Below, in pieces: positions 25,701-34,174 of a stretch of 48,773 nt of DNA. The DNA is from Promethearchaeota archaeon (GTDB lineage: Archaea; Asgardarchaeota; Lokiarchaeia; Sigyniarchaeales; SOKP01), in assembly GCA_016839745.1 (NCBI GenBank), contig JAEOTS010000026.1, positions 1 to 48,773 of the forward strand, in the 5' to 3' direction. Position 1 is the first letter of the stretch, and each line of letters opens with the position of its first letter. The notes below the pieces were generated by a model. It worked only from the letters and a program-made list of their open reading frames with translations. It did not search any database and was not told where the DNA came from. Both the position numbers and the translations under genes were made by a program.

Positions 25701-26786
25701 TACCCCGAAGTTTTAAATAGATATAAAGAAGCTCTAGTAATTGAAGAACAACTAGGTAATCTTACAAACCAAGCAACAATTGTACGTAAGATTGGAGATA
25801 TCTTTAGGGATCAAGAACATTATCAAGAGTCTTTAAAATGGTATCAAGAAGCATATAAACTCTTCGACGAAATTGAAAACCTTGAAGGCAATGCGGATTG
25901 TTTTGAAAGCATCGGGTTAATTTATCAAGAATTAGACAATCATCCTGAAGCTCTCAAGTGGAACAATGAAGCATTTAAAATTTCAGAACAAATCTATGAT
26001 GAGGAAAGAAAAGCGCGAATTCTTTGTAGAATCGGTGTGCTCTTTCACAAACAGGGTGTGTATAAAGATGCGTTTAAGCGTTATAATTTAGCACTTGAGA
26101 TATTTGATCAAATTGGTGACTTAAATGGTAAATCATACTGTTTGAATAAAATAGGGTTAGTGTATCAAGACCGTGGCGATTATAACCAAGCACTTAAGTG
26201 GTACGATCGTGGAACAAAACTATTTAAAGTTTTAGGTCCATCAGATGAGAGAGCTGAAAATCTATTTAATACTGCTATGATCTATAGAGATCAGGGATTA
26301 TACCTTGACGCATTGAAGACATTCGAAGAATCTCTGAACATAGATGAGGAGTTAAAAAATTATTCCCGAAAAGCAGAAAGCCTTAATAACATAGGTTTAA
26401 TATATTTAGATGAAGGTAATTATCCCGTTGCGTTAAAACGCTTTGAAGAAGCAGCAAAAATAGCAGATCGGAACGAAGACAGGAAAAATAACGCTAAATA
26501 TTTAAATAATGTAGGTTTAGCTTTTCTAAACGATGGGAAATATACCGAAGCATGGAAAAAATGTAATCAGGCTCTAAAAATATACGAGGAGCTTGAAGAA
26601 AGTGAAGGAATCGCTGAAAGTCAATATAGATTAGGATTAACTTACCTAGAACAGAAGTCTTATGCTGAAGCTTTAAAAAACCATCAAGACGCACTTAATA
26701 CGCTTATTCAAGCAGGTTCGGAAAAATCTCCTGTTGTAAAGGTTCTTAAAAGCAATATAAAGTTAATTAAAAGCAAAACGAAATAA
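22734..26786 (+). CDS. SIR2-like NAD-binding domain fused to 25 TPR repeats
   Basis: A 1350-aa protein that starts at TTG 22734. Residues 1 to about 270 form a SIR2-like fold with LVGAGAS (26-30), ITTNFDFLLEYAL, the catalytic-type histidine in YKIHGSPKN and IIMGYSGKNDYD. These motifs bind NAD+, and in prokaryotic SIR2 effectors they hydrolyse it. About 60 linker residues follow, then 25 tetratricopeptide units of exactly 40 residues that run almost to the C-terminus, with consensus G-x-I-Y-x-x-Q-x-x-Y-x-E-A-L-K-x-F-E-E-A. TPR arrays bind peptides or proteins and could sense a partner. SIR2 with TPR or STAND sensors is a familiar architecture of antiviral and stress effectors, but no phage or other defence gene is next to it. 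There is no signal peptide or membrane segment. Confidence 0.88.
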   Translation: MSSIKKSNLNINELISEDEKLTFLVGAGASVESPSQLPAASETIKALIKFSCAKSEIDKILKIQDLPFEILAGIILESLDDVKFLDFYQESDKPNLEHFVLAEMIKKGHFIITTNFDFLLEYALLQSDIPKKKIIPVITEKDYERFSDPEKLYRSGKFPVYKIHGSPKNIITGEDTRKSFINTLKLIGLNQTKNNIIQLEPYKAQFLEKTSSERTLIIMGYSGKNDYDLISTLKIMDDLKNLIWINHVSDSRAKEDLYEFGKPKSSEISEMDDLDQSLLDIKRLNESVNVYRLNVNTPKFLEKLLKTKEELSKDKFDIDLMEWFKSNVNEPSEIIKLYISNKIYFETKNYNDSLRCLERIFRIGEDSGDNQWKAISLMEMGIINYAQMNHKDALEWLRKALQVQLKIKIFPQRVTIFKYLGLSYQAQQNYTEAIRNFEFALKENEKIKDFNEKSKILKHLGIVYQNQENYEEALKYFESAIKFNERSENLTEKAMNYKLKGKIYYSKKNYEEALNQFKQALELSETLENLEDKAEILNILGRISHEMGDSLTGLEKCNEALRLYDLLQKKEGILFALNSIGIIYSDQWNYPKAFENFEEGFQIAEKMGNNLLQAKFSNQIGSIFQKQDKHLEALKWFEDSLQFYDQAGEVKGKVDVLRNMGLIYKEQKSYIKALKRFENAFEIFEQLEDLNNQASTLTIIGQIYLDQRNFAASLSNFEEAFRIYGETENLEGNAEILKNIGNYYAEQANFKDALSRYKDALEIIKKIGKVDKKAELLNMTGIIFQDQGDYSQAQQKFEEAFEIFSKDNNMEGKIESLHLIGKNYHYIGKDSLALDKFEEAIRIAEQIGNLHKKAVCLNITGKIFREQWDFVEALKRYEEALLIADQLGHLEEQVEILNIIGEIYQAQKHYPEAVRRFNEAIYVAESLGNLEIKADIFASIGDIYYDEDNYLEALKLYEEALSIDEQLGNMKGKANRLLCIGNIFLVRKKYPEVLNRYKEALVIEEQLGNLTNQATIVRKIGDIFRDQEHYQESLKWYQEAYKLFDEIENLEGNADCFESIGLIYQELDNHPEALKWNNEAFKISEQIYDEERKARILCRIGVLFHKQGVYKDAFKRYNLALEIFDQIGDLNGKSYCLNKIGLVYQDRGDYNQALKWYDRGTKLFKVLGPSDERAENLFNTAMIYRDQGLYLDALKTFEESLNIDEELKNYSRKAESLNNIGLIYLDEGNYPVALKRFEEAAKIADRNEDRKNNAKYLNNVGLAFLNDGKYTEAWKKCNQALKIYEELEESEGIAESQYRLGLTYLEQKSYAEALKNHQDALNTLIQAGSEKSPVVKVLKSNIKLIKSKTK
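23745..26744 (+). repeat. 25 x 120-bp TPR-coding repeats in unbroken phase
   Basis: Units 2 to 25 start exactly every 120 bp from 23865 to 26625, with no insertion or deletion, and unit 1 fits the same register. Sequence identity between units is low at DNA level. The array is protein repeats and not a CRISPR. Confidence 0.85.
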
Positions 26787-26990
26787 AATTTTACTTCCTA
26801 TTTTTAAATTTAATTCATTTTTATTTCTGAATTGTTATTTCTATTTTCTTTGGTGTTCCATTTTTAATTTTCTCGAAAAACAAGGGCAATACTTTATCAT
26901 ATCTATAAAGTTAAAAAGGTTTTTAAAGATGTGAGATCATTAATATATTTAATATTAGGAGATTACGCTTAGATTATAATTCTACTGCTT

Positions 26991-27653
26991 TTAAGGGCGA
27001 TTCATATTCATATGTCTCTGAATGAAACTAGTCACTTCACTAGCAGGTTTTATAATTCCAAAATGACCTTCGCAGAGAATATCCGCATTCAAATCTAAGA
27101 GTCGTTGCATTGATTTTTGATAATCCTCAAGGTTCGATCCGAACGATTTATAAAAAGGACCATGAATATCTTGACCAAAAAGGATCTTGGTACTCTCAAC
27201 TTCAACCAAAACGGAAATAGATCCTGGAGTGTGCCCTGGAGTGTGAATGCACTGGAACTCGTATATTCCTAATTGAAGGTTTTCTAAGTCTCCTTTTAAT
27301 CTTTTTTCTAATTTAATTGGTTTATAATCAACTCCATACCAGGAAGCGGCCGTTTTGCTATCGTGACCTTTTTCTTCTATAGCATCAGCGTCTAAATCGT
27401 GAGCATAAAATTTAACTTGTTTACTCAGATTTTTCAAATCAGAACAAGCTGCAGTATGGTCTATGTGAAAATGAGTTAATATACAGTGTTTAATATTATT
27501 TGCATTTAATCCTAACTTACTAATTCTTTTTATTAAGTCAATACTCATTCCACTGTCTATTAAAACAAGACCATCCTCGCTCTGGGAGTTTACTAAGTAA
27601 ACAGAACACCCTGAATCGCCAAGGTGATAAACATTTTTAATAATTTCTTTCAT
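26991..27653 (-). CDS. Metallo-beta-lactamase-fold hydrolase, glyoxalase II-like
   Basis: A 220-aa single-domain MBL protein. The binuclear metal site is visible in THFHIDH (H61, H63, D65, H66), HTPGHTPGS (about 138), FGQDIHGP and the late CEGH. Length and the HTPGHTPGS motif are typical of the glyoxalase II/hydroxyacylglutathione hydrolase-like group, which hydrolyses thioesters or related esters. The physiological substrate is unclear. The gene begins at ATG 27653 and is separated from the upstream PAP2 gene by 69 bp on the same strand, so they could be co-transcribed. Confidence 0.88.
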   Translation of the reverse strand: MKEIIKNVYHLGDSGCSVYLVNSQSEDGLVLIDSGMSIDLIKRISKLGLNANNIKHCILTHFHIDHTAACSDLKNLSKQVKFYAHDLDADAIEEKGHDSKTAASWYGVDYKPIKLEKRLKGDLENLQLGIYEFQCIHTPGHTPGSISVLVEVESTKILFGQDIHGPFYKSFGSNLEDYQKSMQRLLDLNADILCEGHFGIIKPASEVTSFIQRHMNMNRP

Positions 27654-27722
27654 TCTAACTGTATCTCTCTGAATATCTATCTAATTAAACATATTTGGAA
27701 AATAAAAAAAAACTTTATTGAA

Positions 27723-28541
27723 TTAGTTCTGCTTTTTGTAAAATCTAGTATATAGGAATATCGTGACAATCGTAGCCGCTCCAGTTGAAAAAAGAACATC
27801 AGAAGCATAATGAGCACCAACCGCAATCCGAGAGAATCCTACAAATAAACCCCAACCAATAACTAGGATAATAGTCATTATTCTCAATGGATCAGAATTT
27901 TTGCGATCTTTCACTGCTATTAACATAGGTAGGAACATCCAACCCATTGCTGTGTGCCCTGAGGGAAATGATTGGTCCTCTAAACTTAACCCTGGTGGTA
28001 AAAACCACGGAGTAAACTCTGTATAACCCGGATGGGTTAAATCTCTAAACCTAATTCTTCCACATAATATTTTAGTGATTTGAACAAATAAGAGGGGGTT
28101 AATGACTGCTAATAGTGCTATAATACCAGATATCCTTCTGTAATTCTTCCAGTCTTTTTTCCAAGTTATTATTATGTATATTGTCAATGATATAATTAAA
28201 CTCCAGCCAATGTTTGTATAACTTTCATCTCCTATTAATAAGATAAACAAAATTCCAACAATTATTCCCACATAAGCTGGTATTTTTTGTAGATTCAAAT
28301 TTGTGAAAAGACTTCCAAGTAGCGTTGCTAAAGCTAATGCGATTAGAGCATACCCAGGTATTTCACCATATTCAGCTCCAAAATTTCCCCAGAAATTTGG
28401 ATCCGCTACAGCGATTTCATCCACAACAGCTATTGAAATTGCTAAATCAGTAAAACCAAAAATTATCGCTAGAATCAACCAAGTGATAAGTGCAATGAAA
28501 GCTATTTTCTTAATTCCTGACCATGTTTTTATTTTAGACAT
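27723..28541 (-). CDS. PAP2-family membrane phosphatase
   Basis: A 272-aa polytopic membrane protein with about seven hydrophobic segments. The phosphatase motifs are in the C-terminal half: a first motif around KILCGRIRFRD that is weaker than the usual KxxxxxxRP, the second motif PSGHTAM, and the third SRIAVGAHYASDV with its catalytic His and Asp. PAP2 enzymes remove phosphate from lipid phosphates such as phosphatidate or polyprenyl diphosphate. The weak first motif leaves some doubt about activity. Start: ATG 28541. It is divergent from the alpha/beta hydrolase gene. Confidence 0.87.
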   Translation of the reverse strand: MSKIKTWSGIKKIAFIALITWLILAIIFGFTDLAISIAVVDEIAVADPNFWGNFGAEYGEIPGYALIALALATLLGSLFTNLNLQKIPAYVGIIVGILFILLIGDESYTNIGWSLIISLTIYIIITWKKDWKNYRRISGIIALLAVINPLLFVQITKILCGRIRFRDLTHPGYTEFTPWFLPPGLSLEDQSFPSGHTAMGWMFLPMLIAVKDRKNSDPLRIMTIILVIGWGLFVGFSRIAVGAHYASDVLFSTGAATIVTIFLYTRFYKKQN

Positions 28542-28652
28542 CTTTTTCTAAACTGTATTTTTTTCATTTTAATTATTAATAATTTGTTTGTTAGAATTTA
28601 AAAAGACTTATATATAAGACCAATAAATACACTGATTAATACCTTAAAATTT

Positions 28653-30317
28653 GTGGTGAGAAATATAAAAACTAAAATTACTACGCGTTCTATCTTATTA
28701 CTCATACCATTGGTATTCTTAGCTATCACAGCGTCACTATTTTATTTTAATCGCGTCCAAAGTTATCCTTTTTACGAGAGGGTGCAATTCAATTCAGCAG
28801 GATCGACTCTTTACGCAAACTTATATTACCCTTCTAAAGATTTAGATTTTCAGGATCAGCATCCTCTGGTAATATATGCGCACGGATCTGGATGGCAGAA
28901 AGATGTAGATATTAGAGTAGCTTTAGAGCTGACAAAACGGGGATTTTTTGTTGCTGGAATAGATTATCACCAACATGGAGAGAGTGGAGGTGGACTGTTG
29001 GACGTCGATCCTAATACTGGCGTTTTGGGAATTGCTCAGGATTGTTCGAAATTACTCGATGCGATTGAAATACTAGATGTCTATCCTAGAATTAACTCCT
29101 CTCAAATTGGATTAGTAGGGCACTCTTTAGGAGGTATGGTGGTTCTAATGAATGGCGCATTGGACGATCGATTCACGGCGACGATTTCTTGGGCTGGAGT
29201 GGTTAACGCTTCATTTATAGGTTGGGAATTGGATGCTTATAATCCCGCAAATCTGATAAACAATACTGCTCCACAAAATTTGCTCCTCATTCATGGTTAT
29301 GATGATCGAACGGTAAACTATGAAGCCCATGCGTTATTAGCCCAAAGCTTAACAGGATGTACTATTATTAATATTACAGATTCATTCTTTTCAGATCATT
29401 ATCTAATATCAGATACGGTATTAATCGAGACAATAAAATGGTACGAACTGGTGTTTTTTGGCTCTGAAAGCATAAATGGTCCTATAGAACTTATTTCGAT
29501 TCCACTACTCATCATCATGATTGTATTCCTGCTAATCGCTATGTGTCTAACAGTTCTTAGTATAATCATTTACTATTCGAAATACCTATTGAAAGAAAAA
29601 AGAGAGCCACTTACTGAAGCGATGGACAAGAAATCAAATAATAAAATAATTGCACTCAAATTCTCAATTGCCTTAATTTCTTATATTGCATTATGGGTAT
29701 TAACAATAACAATTTTTGGACTCTCCGCCATTTATATAGCTCCATTTATAATAATCGGTACCTACATCTTGTATAAATTAGTTATAGCATTGAAGGTTAA
29801 AAATGTAGAAATTAGTAAGGAATCTATTAAAAATGAAATAAAATTACAGTTTAATAGAGGAACTGTGGTTTATTCCGTTTTTGCGGGAGTCGTTTTTATG
29901 GGTTTTTACTATTTAATTGCTTTTACTATTCCTTGGACATTGCTGTATCCTCCAGATTTTGCCTCGTTTATTGGGTCATTCTTGATTTTTCCCTTGTACT
30001 TGTCGTCAGAGATTATCTACAGAAAGGTTCTTTTACCACATACTAAGTTCATCAAATCCCAGAAAAAGAGGACTTTGTTCTTGACTATTTTAATATTAAT
30101 TATCCATATGTACTTTGTATTCATGTCATTTTGGTATGATGGATACCCTGCAACAATGGCAGCATTTTTCGCTTATCTAATGGCTTCTGTGATGAATAGC
30201 ATCTTATATCACAAAACTAAGAGATTCAGTTCTGTAATAATTAATTCTGTGATCATCAATGGCATGTTTTTTGGATCTGCAGTTCCAGTTTTAATAGGAT
30301 TATTAGTTTTTCTATAA
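28653..30317 (+). CDS. Alpha/beta hydrolase fused to a C-terminal membrane domain
   Basis: A 554-aa protein. An N-terminal hydrophobic anchor (about 10-30) precedes an alpha/beta hydrolase domain (about 40-270) with the oxyanion loop YAHGSGW, the nucleophile elbow GHSLGG (Ser158), Asp in HGYDDRTV and His in FSDHYLIS, so a complete Ser-Asp-His triad is present. The C-terminal half (about 280-554) has around seven membrane segments with no recognised family. The topology would put the hydrolase on the outer face of the membrane. Substrates could be lipid or peptide esters, which is a guess. The start is GTG at 28653 or 28656. It diverges from the PAP2 gene and precedes a DedA-type gene. Confidence 0.82.
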   Translation: MVRNIKTKITTRSILLLIPLVFLAITASLFYFNRVQSYPFYERVQFNSAGSTLYANLYYPSKDLDFQDQHPLVIYAHGSGWQKDVDIRVALELTKRGFFVAGIDYHQHGESGGGLLDVDPNTGVLGIAQDCSKLLDAIEILDVYPRINSSQIGLVGHSLGGMVVLMNGALDDRFTATISWAGVVNASFIGWELDAYNPANLINNTAPQNLLLIHGYDDRTVNYEAHALLAQSLTGCTIINITDSFFSDHYLISDTVLIETIKWYELVFFGSESINGPIELISIPLLIIMIVFLLIAMCLTVLSIIIYYSKYLLKEKREPLTEAMDKKSNNKIIALKFSIALISYIALWVLTITIFGLSAIYIAPFIIIGTYILYKLVIALKVKNVEISKESIKNEIKLQFNRGTVVYSVFAGVVFMGFYYLIAFTIPWTLLYPPDFASFIGSFLIFPLYLSSEIIYRKVLLPHTKFIKSQKKRTLFLTILILIIHMYFVFMSFWYDGYPATMAAFFAYLMASVMNSILYHKTKRFSSVIINSVIINGMFFGSAVPVLIGLLVFL

Positions 30318-30468
30318 TCATAATTCTTTTTTTTTTCTTCTCTGAGTAGGATCATCCATTAACTTAAAAGTATTTTAAGGGGGAAGATCAAACAACACTT
30401 GCAATTGAAATAAAAATTTTTATAGAAATTTAAATTACTTATTTTACCTAAATTGTTAGTAAAAGTTG

Positions 30469-31296
30469 ATGGAAATGAGCGATACTCAAGATAATACCAT
30501 AGAGAAGAAATCATCTTCAAGTAAGATAAAAAACTATATCAAAAACCTATTTGATTTCTCTCAGTACAGCGTTAAGACGATGTTATACATTATTTTATTT
30601 GTTGTATTAGTTGTGCTTTCCTTATTCATACTATACTATAATTATTTTATCGATACAACATTCGTTTATACAATTGTTGCAGAATGGTTTGTTAATCCAA
30701 TTTATGCTCTACAATTTTTAGGAATATTCCTTTTTATTGGTATTATGGCGATACAAGGATTAATAGTCCCAATCCCATCCGAGGTAGTTCTCTTAGCTAC
30801 GGGGATGATCTGGGGGTGGTTATTTGGCGGTATTATGGGGATAATTGGTTCAATGGCTGCGAGTTTATTGTGTTTCTATATAAGTAGGAGAGGAGGAAGA
30901 CCTTTAGCAAAAAAGTTTGTTGGAGAAAGTGGACTTGCTATGGCAGATAAATTGATTAATAAATATGGAACTAAAGCAATAATAATATCGAGATTTATCC
31001 CCTTCATATCTTTTGATGTAATTTCATACGCATCTGGTTTAGTTGATATAGATGTTAAGAAATATTCCGTTGGTACATTAATAGGTTCAATTTTTCGAGC
31101 TTTCTTTTATTCCACTTGGGGTGCCTTGCTGGGATTCACACCCCCCATTGATACTACAGATGTTGAGTTAATTAAAGCTCAATCAGAAGTGTTTAATATA
31201 ATTTTATTAGTAGTTTTGGCAATTCTTGTTCTAATGTTTGTACTGTACTACCTGATAAGCAAGCATTACGCAAAAAAAATCGATAAAACTGAATAA
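30469..31296 (+). CDS. DedA/VTT-domain membrane protein
   Basis: A 275-aa membrane protein starting at ATG 30469 (TTG 30466 and ATG 30475 are alternatives). The VTT (SNARE-associated) domain of DedA, TMEM41 and VMP1 is recognisable from VPIPSEVVLLATGMIWGW, the glycine-rich GGIMGIIGSMAASLLCFYISRRGGRPLAKKF region (given here in outline), and SRFIPFISFDVISYASGLVDI with its conserved Arg and Gly. Family members move phospholipids or polyprenyl carriers across membranes and affect membrane potential. The 60-residue polar N-terminal extension before the first helix is unusual. The PAP2 and hydrolase genes next to it suggest a lipid-related neighbourhood. Confidence 0.86.
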   Translation: MEMSDTQDNTIEKKSSSSKIKNYIKNLFDFSQYSVKTMLYIILFVVLVVLSLFILYYNYFIDTTFVYTIVAEWFVNPIYALQFLGIFLFIGIMAIQGLIVPIPSEVVLLATGMIWGWLFGGIMGIIGSMAASLLCFYISRRGGRPLAKKFVGESGLAMADKLINKYGTKAIIISRFIPFISFDVISYASGLVDIDVKKYSVGTLIGSIFRAFFYSTWGALLGFTPPIDTTDVELIKAQSEVFNIILLVVLAILVLMFVLYYLISKHYAKKIDKTE

Positions 31297-31360
31297 GTCC
31301 ATTACATATATGATTGAGATATTATTCATTTTTTTAATTTTAGTTATTTGATTTTTGGGT

Positions 31361-31534
31361 ATGGATAATAATGAAAATTCAATAAAGAGAAAGGAACTAC
31401 TGAAAGAGGACCACACCTCCTTATCAAAATTATACAACGATCTTAATAAGGCGATAAATTCTAATAATGTTCAATCGATATGGGAACTTTCTAAAACCAT
31501 AACAAGATATCACTTCAGACACAGCGAAATTTAA
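31361..31534 (+). CDS. Small hypothetical protein
   Basis: A 57-aa open frame (ATG 31361 to TAA 31534). It is charged and helical (SIKRKELLKEDHTSLSKLY, then SIWELSKTITRYHF) and has a balanced amino-acid mix, unlike random AT-rich frames. A weak GGGT lies directly before the ATG. No family is recognised. Confidence 0.42.
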   Translation: MDNNENSIKRKELLKEDHTSLSKLYNDLNKAINSNNVQSIWELSKTITRYHFRHSEI

Positions 31535-31742
31535 TAAAATTCTTTGATAATATAAACTAAATCTTAACTATCTACAGTTTCTTATAACCTTTAATCTCTA
31601 TATTGTGGAACCTATAAAACATACAATAGAAAGTCTTCTTAAAGACTAATTCATTTTCTATTTGCAAAAATATATAAAGCTAAAACCTACTAGAGTGTTA
31701 GTTGAAATATATTTAATATTAAAAAAGGGGTTTTTTAATATA

Positions 31743-31997
31743 ATGATTTTAGCAGCGGGGGACTTTGAGAATATGTTGAGGGACGGTTTAATACAGAAAT
31801 TAAACTGGTTAGAAGAAGAATTCAGCTTTCTATTTAACTCAAAGAAGCGTAATTATTCTCAGAAAGATAGAGCTCTTGCCCAAGAGATTATTAAAGACAT
31901 CACCGAAAGTATTAAATGTTTTGAAGATGTCAGAATGAACGATTTATTTATCGATACTTTGAAATCAATGAAAAATTCTTATCCAGAATTATTTTAA
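31743..31997 (+). CDS. Small helical hypothetical protein
   Basis: An 84-aa protein if started at ATG 31743. A longer frame back to TTG 31662 is open, but the extra residues look like translated promoter DNA. The sequence is helical and charged: AAGDFENMLRDGLIQKLNWL, QKDRALAQEIIKDITESI. No motif or family is recognised. The upstream region is AT-rich with TATA-like sequence. Confidence 0.55.
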   Translation: MILAAGDFENMLRDGLIQKLNWLEEEFSFLFNSKKRNYSQKDRALAQEIIKDITESIKCFEDVRMNDLFIDTLKSMKNSYPELF

Positions 31998-32119
31998 TTT
32001 TTAAAACTTTTTTTGGCAATAGAATTTATTATTGAATTTCCTTATTTTATTATATATTTAACAAATTTCTGAAAGATAAACCCTATTATATTATTATTGT
32101 TGTTTAAGGACCCACTATA

Positions 32120-33202
32120 ATGGAACGATTAATTATTGTACATTGGAATAAGAGTACAGGACCAATACCAATAATTCAATATCCTCCGGAAGGAAAATAT
32201 CCTTCAAAAGATGTATTTCTAAAAATATGGGCTCAACACGAATTAAACAAAGAGAACTCGTTAATAGAACTTAAATCAGTATTAGGAGAAAAAGATCGAA
32301 GTATTGTTTCTGTTATACAAGAGTATGAGAATGAAATTTATTTCCTCGTGCTAATAATCGCATCGAAAAGTAAATGGAATGAGATAATTTCTTCAGATAT
32401 ATTAGCGGTTATAACAAAAAACCTATTAGAGCTTATAAACACAAACAAAATAACTAGAGCCATCTCTGAAGCGTTTAATACGATAAAAAATTATAGTAAA
32501 TTTGACGGAGAAGATTTAATCACCTTTTTTCAAGAAAAGATAAAAGCTACAATTTTACAGATTCTTCGGAATGGAGTGATTTCTAAAACCGAGTTAAGCG
32601 AAATTCTCCGGCGAGAATACGGCTTCTCTACCGTTAATATAGATCTATTGTTAATCTCTTTTCTTCGAGAAAAATTAATTCTGAAAAAGTCACTTCCAGG
32701 GAGCAAAGAATGTTATTTCTTAATTAAAGATCTATCGTATATGCGAATACCTCCTGAAAAAATACCTGGTGAAGAAATAGATGAGAAAATAGCGAAAAAA
32801 TTCAAAAAAGAATTTATCAAATTTTATTCCAGTTATAATTGTAGCCAAGAAATTGAAAGTAAGGTAATTGTTAATTTCTTAAGTGATAATGATGTATATA
32901 AACTAATTAGAACTCTAAGGAAAAAGGAGTTAACTGTAAACGATTGTCTTAACTGTTTGAATAATAGAGAGGAACTATTTGAAGAATTACTGGAAAGAAA
33001 TATTATCTTTGAAGCAAAAGGGATCGTATATCTCCTTACTGATATTCGGTTTATTAAATATACTCCATACTACATAATCAAATCGCTACCCAATCGTTAT
33101 AAGAATCAAGAAATATCGTTAGATCAATACTTGTGTCATTTAGAACTGTTGATTAGTCAACTTAAAGATAAATCCTCCATCTTAAACTATACCATTATTT
33201 AA
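32120..33202 (+). CDS. Possible longin/profilin-like domain plus winged helix protein
   Basis: A 360-aa protein, probably cytoplasmic. Residues about 1-125 have the alternating strand/helix order of a longin or roadblock-like fold: MERLIIVHWNKSTGPIPII, SIVSVIQEYENEIYFLVLII and a long helix (SSDILAVITKNLLELINT). Residues about 140-210 resemble a winged helix (KATILQILRNGVISKTELSE, ILRREYGFSTVNIDLLLISF). The remaining part (about 240-360) may hold a second winged-helix-like unit. I infer a small-GTPase-related or regulatory protein, which would fit Asgard biology. No catalytic motif is present. The start ATG 32120 is convincing. Confidence 0.6.
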   Translation: MERLIIVHWNKSTGPIPIIQYPPEGKYPSKDVFLKIWAQHELNKENSLIELKSVLGEKDRSIVSVIQEYENEIYFLVLIIASKSKWNEIISSDILAVITKNLLELINTNKITRAISEAFNTIKNYSKFDGEDLITFFQEKIKATILQILRNGVISKTELSEILRREYGFSTVNIDLLLISFLREKLILKKSLPGSKECYFLIKDLSYMRIPPEKIPGEEIDEKIAKKFKKEFIKFYSSYNCSQEIESKVIVNFLSDNDVYKLIRTLRKKELTVNDCLNCLNNREELFEELLERNIIFEAKGIVYLLTDIRFIKYTPYYIIKSLPNRYKNQEISLDQYLCHLELLISQLKDKSSILNYTII

Positions 33203-33333
33203 CTCCTTAAGACGCGTTGATTAATATTAGAACTTCGCTTTTAATTTGGTCAGTTCTAAGACAATTTATAAATATCTAATATTATAATATAATTAAAACT
33301 AATTTTGCATTACAGAATACCTAGGAGATAATT

Positions 33334-34089
33334 TTGGCATTAGAATTAGTAGATTTCTTACAAGGTAGTTTTAGTTTAATTTTTGTTCTAATTTCAGTCT
33401 ATATCGGATTATCGATACTGCTTAAATATTTTAAGTATAAATCAAGGTTATATATTCTGGTTGGCATTTCATGGATAGGGGTTGCAAATCCGTGGTTTCC
33501 TGATTCAATCAGCTTCGTTATGAACATATTATTTCAGGAATCCCTTGCAATTGAGTGGTATTTTATTATTGGAAATGCATTTATCCCTTTCGCTTTATTA
33601 ACTTGGTTAATAGCCTATACAGATATGAGAAAAAAAAAAGGACAAAAATTAGTAATAATTTTAACCGTCGCTTTAAGTGTAATTTTTGAGATTGCATTCT
33701 TTATTTTGCTAAATACTGACATAAACCAAATAGGCTATATAAATCCATTACGCCCCTTTACTGTAGAATTTGGTTTGTTTATTACCATTTATTTATTATT
33801 GGTAATTCTGGTTATGGCTATAACGGGATTACTATTCGCTCAACAATCGGTAAAATCGGAAGACCGGGGTGTGAAATTAAAAGGTAAATTATTGCGTGCC
33901 GCTTTTATTACTTTTACTGTAGCCGCCATTTTAGATTCTTTACTTGGGACTATTTTTGAAGATCCTACAGACCCGTTATTAGCCGTCATGGTAGTTATAA
34001 CTCGAATATTGTTAATCATTAGTGCTATTGAATTTTATGGCGGATTTATTCTTCCTAAGTGGATGCACGCTATATTCTCTAAGAATTAA
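33334..34089 (+). CDS. Seven-helix membrane protein of unknown function
   Basis: A 251-aa protein with seven hydrophobic segments. The TTG start at 33334 is supported by AGGAG about 7 bases upstream. No retinal lysine or other rhodopsin motif was recognised with confidence, though the topology is rhodopsin- or histidine-kinase-sensor-like (7TM). I cannot assign a function. It is convergent to the small GTPase gene that follows. Confidence 0.68.
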   Translation: MALELVDFLQGSFSLIFVLISVYIGLSILLKYFKYKSRLYILVGISWIGVANPWFPDSISFVMNILFQESLAIEWYFIIGNAFIPFALLTWLIAYTDMRKKKGQKLVIILTVALSVIFEIAFFILLNTDINQIGYINPLRPFTVEFGLFITIYLLLVILVMAITGLLFAQQSVKSEDRGVKLKGKLLRAAFITFTVAAILDSLLGTIFEDPTDPLLAVMVVITRILLIISAIEFYGGFILPKWMHAIFSKN

Positions 34090-34174
34090 TCTTTTTTTTT
34101 ATTTTTAATATATTAATTCAAAAATCGATATATGAAAAATAATTCCAAGTTAATTTGAAACAATAATAAGCATA

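Noticed and set aside
23745..26744. Regular 120-bp periodicity resembling a repeat array such as CRISPR
   Set aside because: The units are diverged, contiguous and code for 40-residue TPR motifs without spacers.
31662..31742. Longer reading of the small helical protein from TTG 31662
   Set aside because: The 27 extra residues read like translated AT-rich promoter DNA, and a good ATG exists at 31743.
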